Part shown: piece after piece, positions 5,167 to 5,759 of the stretch
Layout of the letters: each line of letters starts with the position of its first letter
How positions within the stretch are numbered: the first letter of the stretch is position 1
Assembly (NCBI GenBank): GCA_030631385.1
Contig: DAOVLG010000139.1
Span: 1-5,759, forward strand
From: Candidatus Coatesiibacteriota bacterium
GTDB lineage: Bacteria; RBG-13-66-14
DNA length: 5,759 nucleotides
Reading direction: 5' to 3'
Made by a program: the position numbers and the translations under genes
The notes under the pieces: generated by a model
Told to the model about the DNA's origin: nothing
Seen by the model: only the letters and a program-made list of their open reading frames with translations
Database searches by the model: none

Positions 5167-5204
5167 TTAGCACCTTTTATTAGTTTAACGTTGATAAACA
5201 CACC

Positions 5205-5759
5205 TCACGGCCCGATGACGGTGGCGAAGCCCTCCTCGGTGAGCGCGCGCAGCGGCCCGCCCTCCACCTCTCCCGAGAAGACGAGTATTTTAATCCCGCC
5301 CTGACGGCATAGCTCCACCGCGGCCAGGTCCATCACCCCCAACCGCTCGGCGAGGACCTCGTCGTAGGTCAAGTGGTCGTAACGGCGGGCGTCGGGGTCG
5401 GTCTCGGGGTCGGCCGAGTAGACGCCGTCCACCTGGGTGGCCTTGAGGATGGCGTCGGCGCCCAGCTCCAGAGCCCGCAGCGCCGCCGCGGTGTCGGTGG
5501 TGACGAAGGGCGCTCCGGTCCCGCCGCCGAAGACGCCGATCCCGCCCGAGTCCATGAACTCCCGAACCGCCTCCGGGCGGTAGGGCGCCACATGGTTCGG
5601 CATGGGGATGACCGAGTAGGCCCGGGCTTTCAACCCCTGCGCGTTCAAGGCGTCGGCCAGGGCCAGGGCGTTGATCACCGTGGCGAGCATCCCGGCGGTG
5701 TCGGCGGCGGTCCGGTCGGCGAAGATCGAGTTCCGGCCGCGGAAAAGGTTCCCCGCCCC
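5205..5759 (-). CDS. pyrH: UMP kinase (uridylate kinase), partial, N terminus outside the window
   Basis: It phosphorylates UMP to UDP with ATP in the cytoplasm, the entry to all UTP and CTP synthesis. The bacterial enzyme is a hexamer of the amino acid kinase superfamily. The visible 184 residues begin at the GAGNLFRG motif (visible residues 1-8) and continue with GMLATVINALAL, the GTGAPFVTTDTAA nucleotide/UMP segment, LKATQVDGVYSADP, the LTYDEVL strand and VMDLAA, ending at TGA (5205-5207). Compared with the usual 235-245 residues, about the first 50, including the LKLSGE start, lie beyond the right edge. No key residue in the visible part is missing. ATG codons inside the visible stretch are internal. 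In most bacteria tsf lies upstream and frr directly downstream. Here an AT-rich gene follows after 38 bases, with frr beyond it. I see no terminator between them. Confidence 0.98.
   Translation of the reverse strand, partial: GAGNLFRGRNSIFADRTAADTAGMLATVINALALADALNAQGLKARAYSVIPMPNHVAPYRPEAVREFMDSGGIGVFGGGTGAPFVTTDTAAALRALELGADAILKATQVDGVYSADPETDPDARRYDHLTYDEVLAERLGVMDLAAVELCRQGGIKILVFSGEVEGGPLRALTEEGFATVIGP

Larger units (their letters stand above)
4480..5204. other. AT-rich block B, single-gene insert between pyrH and frr
   Basis: From just after the pyrH stop (5205) to about 4480 the DNA is AT-rich, while both neighbours are GC-rich. The block contains one gene in the operon direction and almost nothing else. 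The pyrH stop and the frr ribosome site are both intact, so the insertion is seamless with respect to the host genes. No transposase, clear terminal repeats or target duplication are visible. A five-base inverted repeat (GTTTA 5183-5187, TAAAC 5195-5199) is too weak to interpret. Confidence 0.65.

Noticed and set aside
2359..5174. TAGCACC present at the left edge of block A (2359-2365) and the right edge of block B (5168-5174), as possible attachment or target sites.
   Set aside because: Only seven bases match, the flanks differ, and no second copy lies at the other edge of either block. This is near chance level.

Overview
The window is bacterial chromosome with two sharply different base compositions. 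Most of it is GC-rich with G/C at third codon positions. It carries the housekeeping genes pyrH (UMP kinase, partial) and frr (ribosome recycling factor), a polyprenyl-phosphate sugar-1-phosphate transferase and small membrane proteins. Two blocks, about 2350-3850 and 4480-5204, are strikingly AT-rich, with A/T third positions and asparagine-, lysine- and isoleucine-rich products, and look acquired. I cannot name the organism from the sequence. The surface-glycan transferase and a GC-rich genome with an adjacent pyrH-frr pair fit many phyla.

Left third, plus strand. A gene tail (1-177) ends at a clear intrinsic terminator (204-228). A good sigma70-type promoter (341-369) then drives a broken polytopic phosphoglycosyltransferase (MraY/WecA type, 418-969). 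This gene has an in-frame TGA, no in-frame ATG and no C-terminal half. It overlaps (TGATG) an intact PglC-like monotopic phosphoglycosyltransferase (969-1592). A 66-residue two-helix membrane protein (1654-1854) follows and meets, across a shared CTAG, a convergent minus-strand membrane protein gene (1851 to about 2348). The upstream part of that gene runs into the first AT-rich block.

Middle. AT-rich block A carries a two-gene plus-strand unit: a secreted 360-residue protein of unknown function, and 17 bases later an 81-residue zinc/HNH protein. The HNH halves appear in swapped order: the HH...N...CxxCH catalytic half comes first and the CxC...CGH knuckle half last. Joining the C terminus to the N terminus gives what looks like an ordinary McrA-like HNH domain. 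This possible circular permutation is the most unusual thing in the window.

Right third, minus strand. The usually adjacent pair pyrH-frr is split by AT-rich block B. Block B holds one gene in the same orientation, encoding a 222-residue protein that I read as a possible RNase H-fold (DUF429-like) nuclease. It sits 38 bases after pyrH and 44 bases before frr, so it probably rides on the pyrH transcript. A TATAAT box at the block B/frr seam could give frr its own transcription. frr ends in a strong hairpin terminator (3854-3879), and block A begins right beyond it. Block A and block B therefore flank frr on both sides, which suggests a recurrent landing zone for foreign genes, at least one of them nuclease-like.
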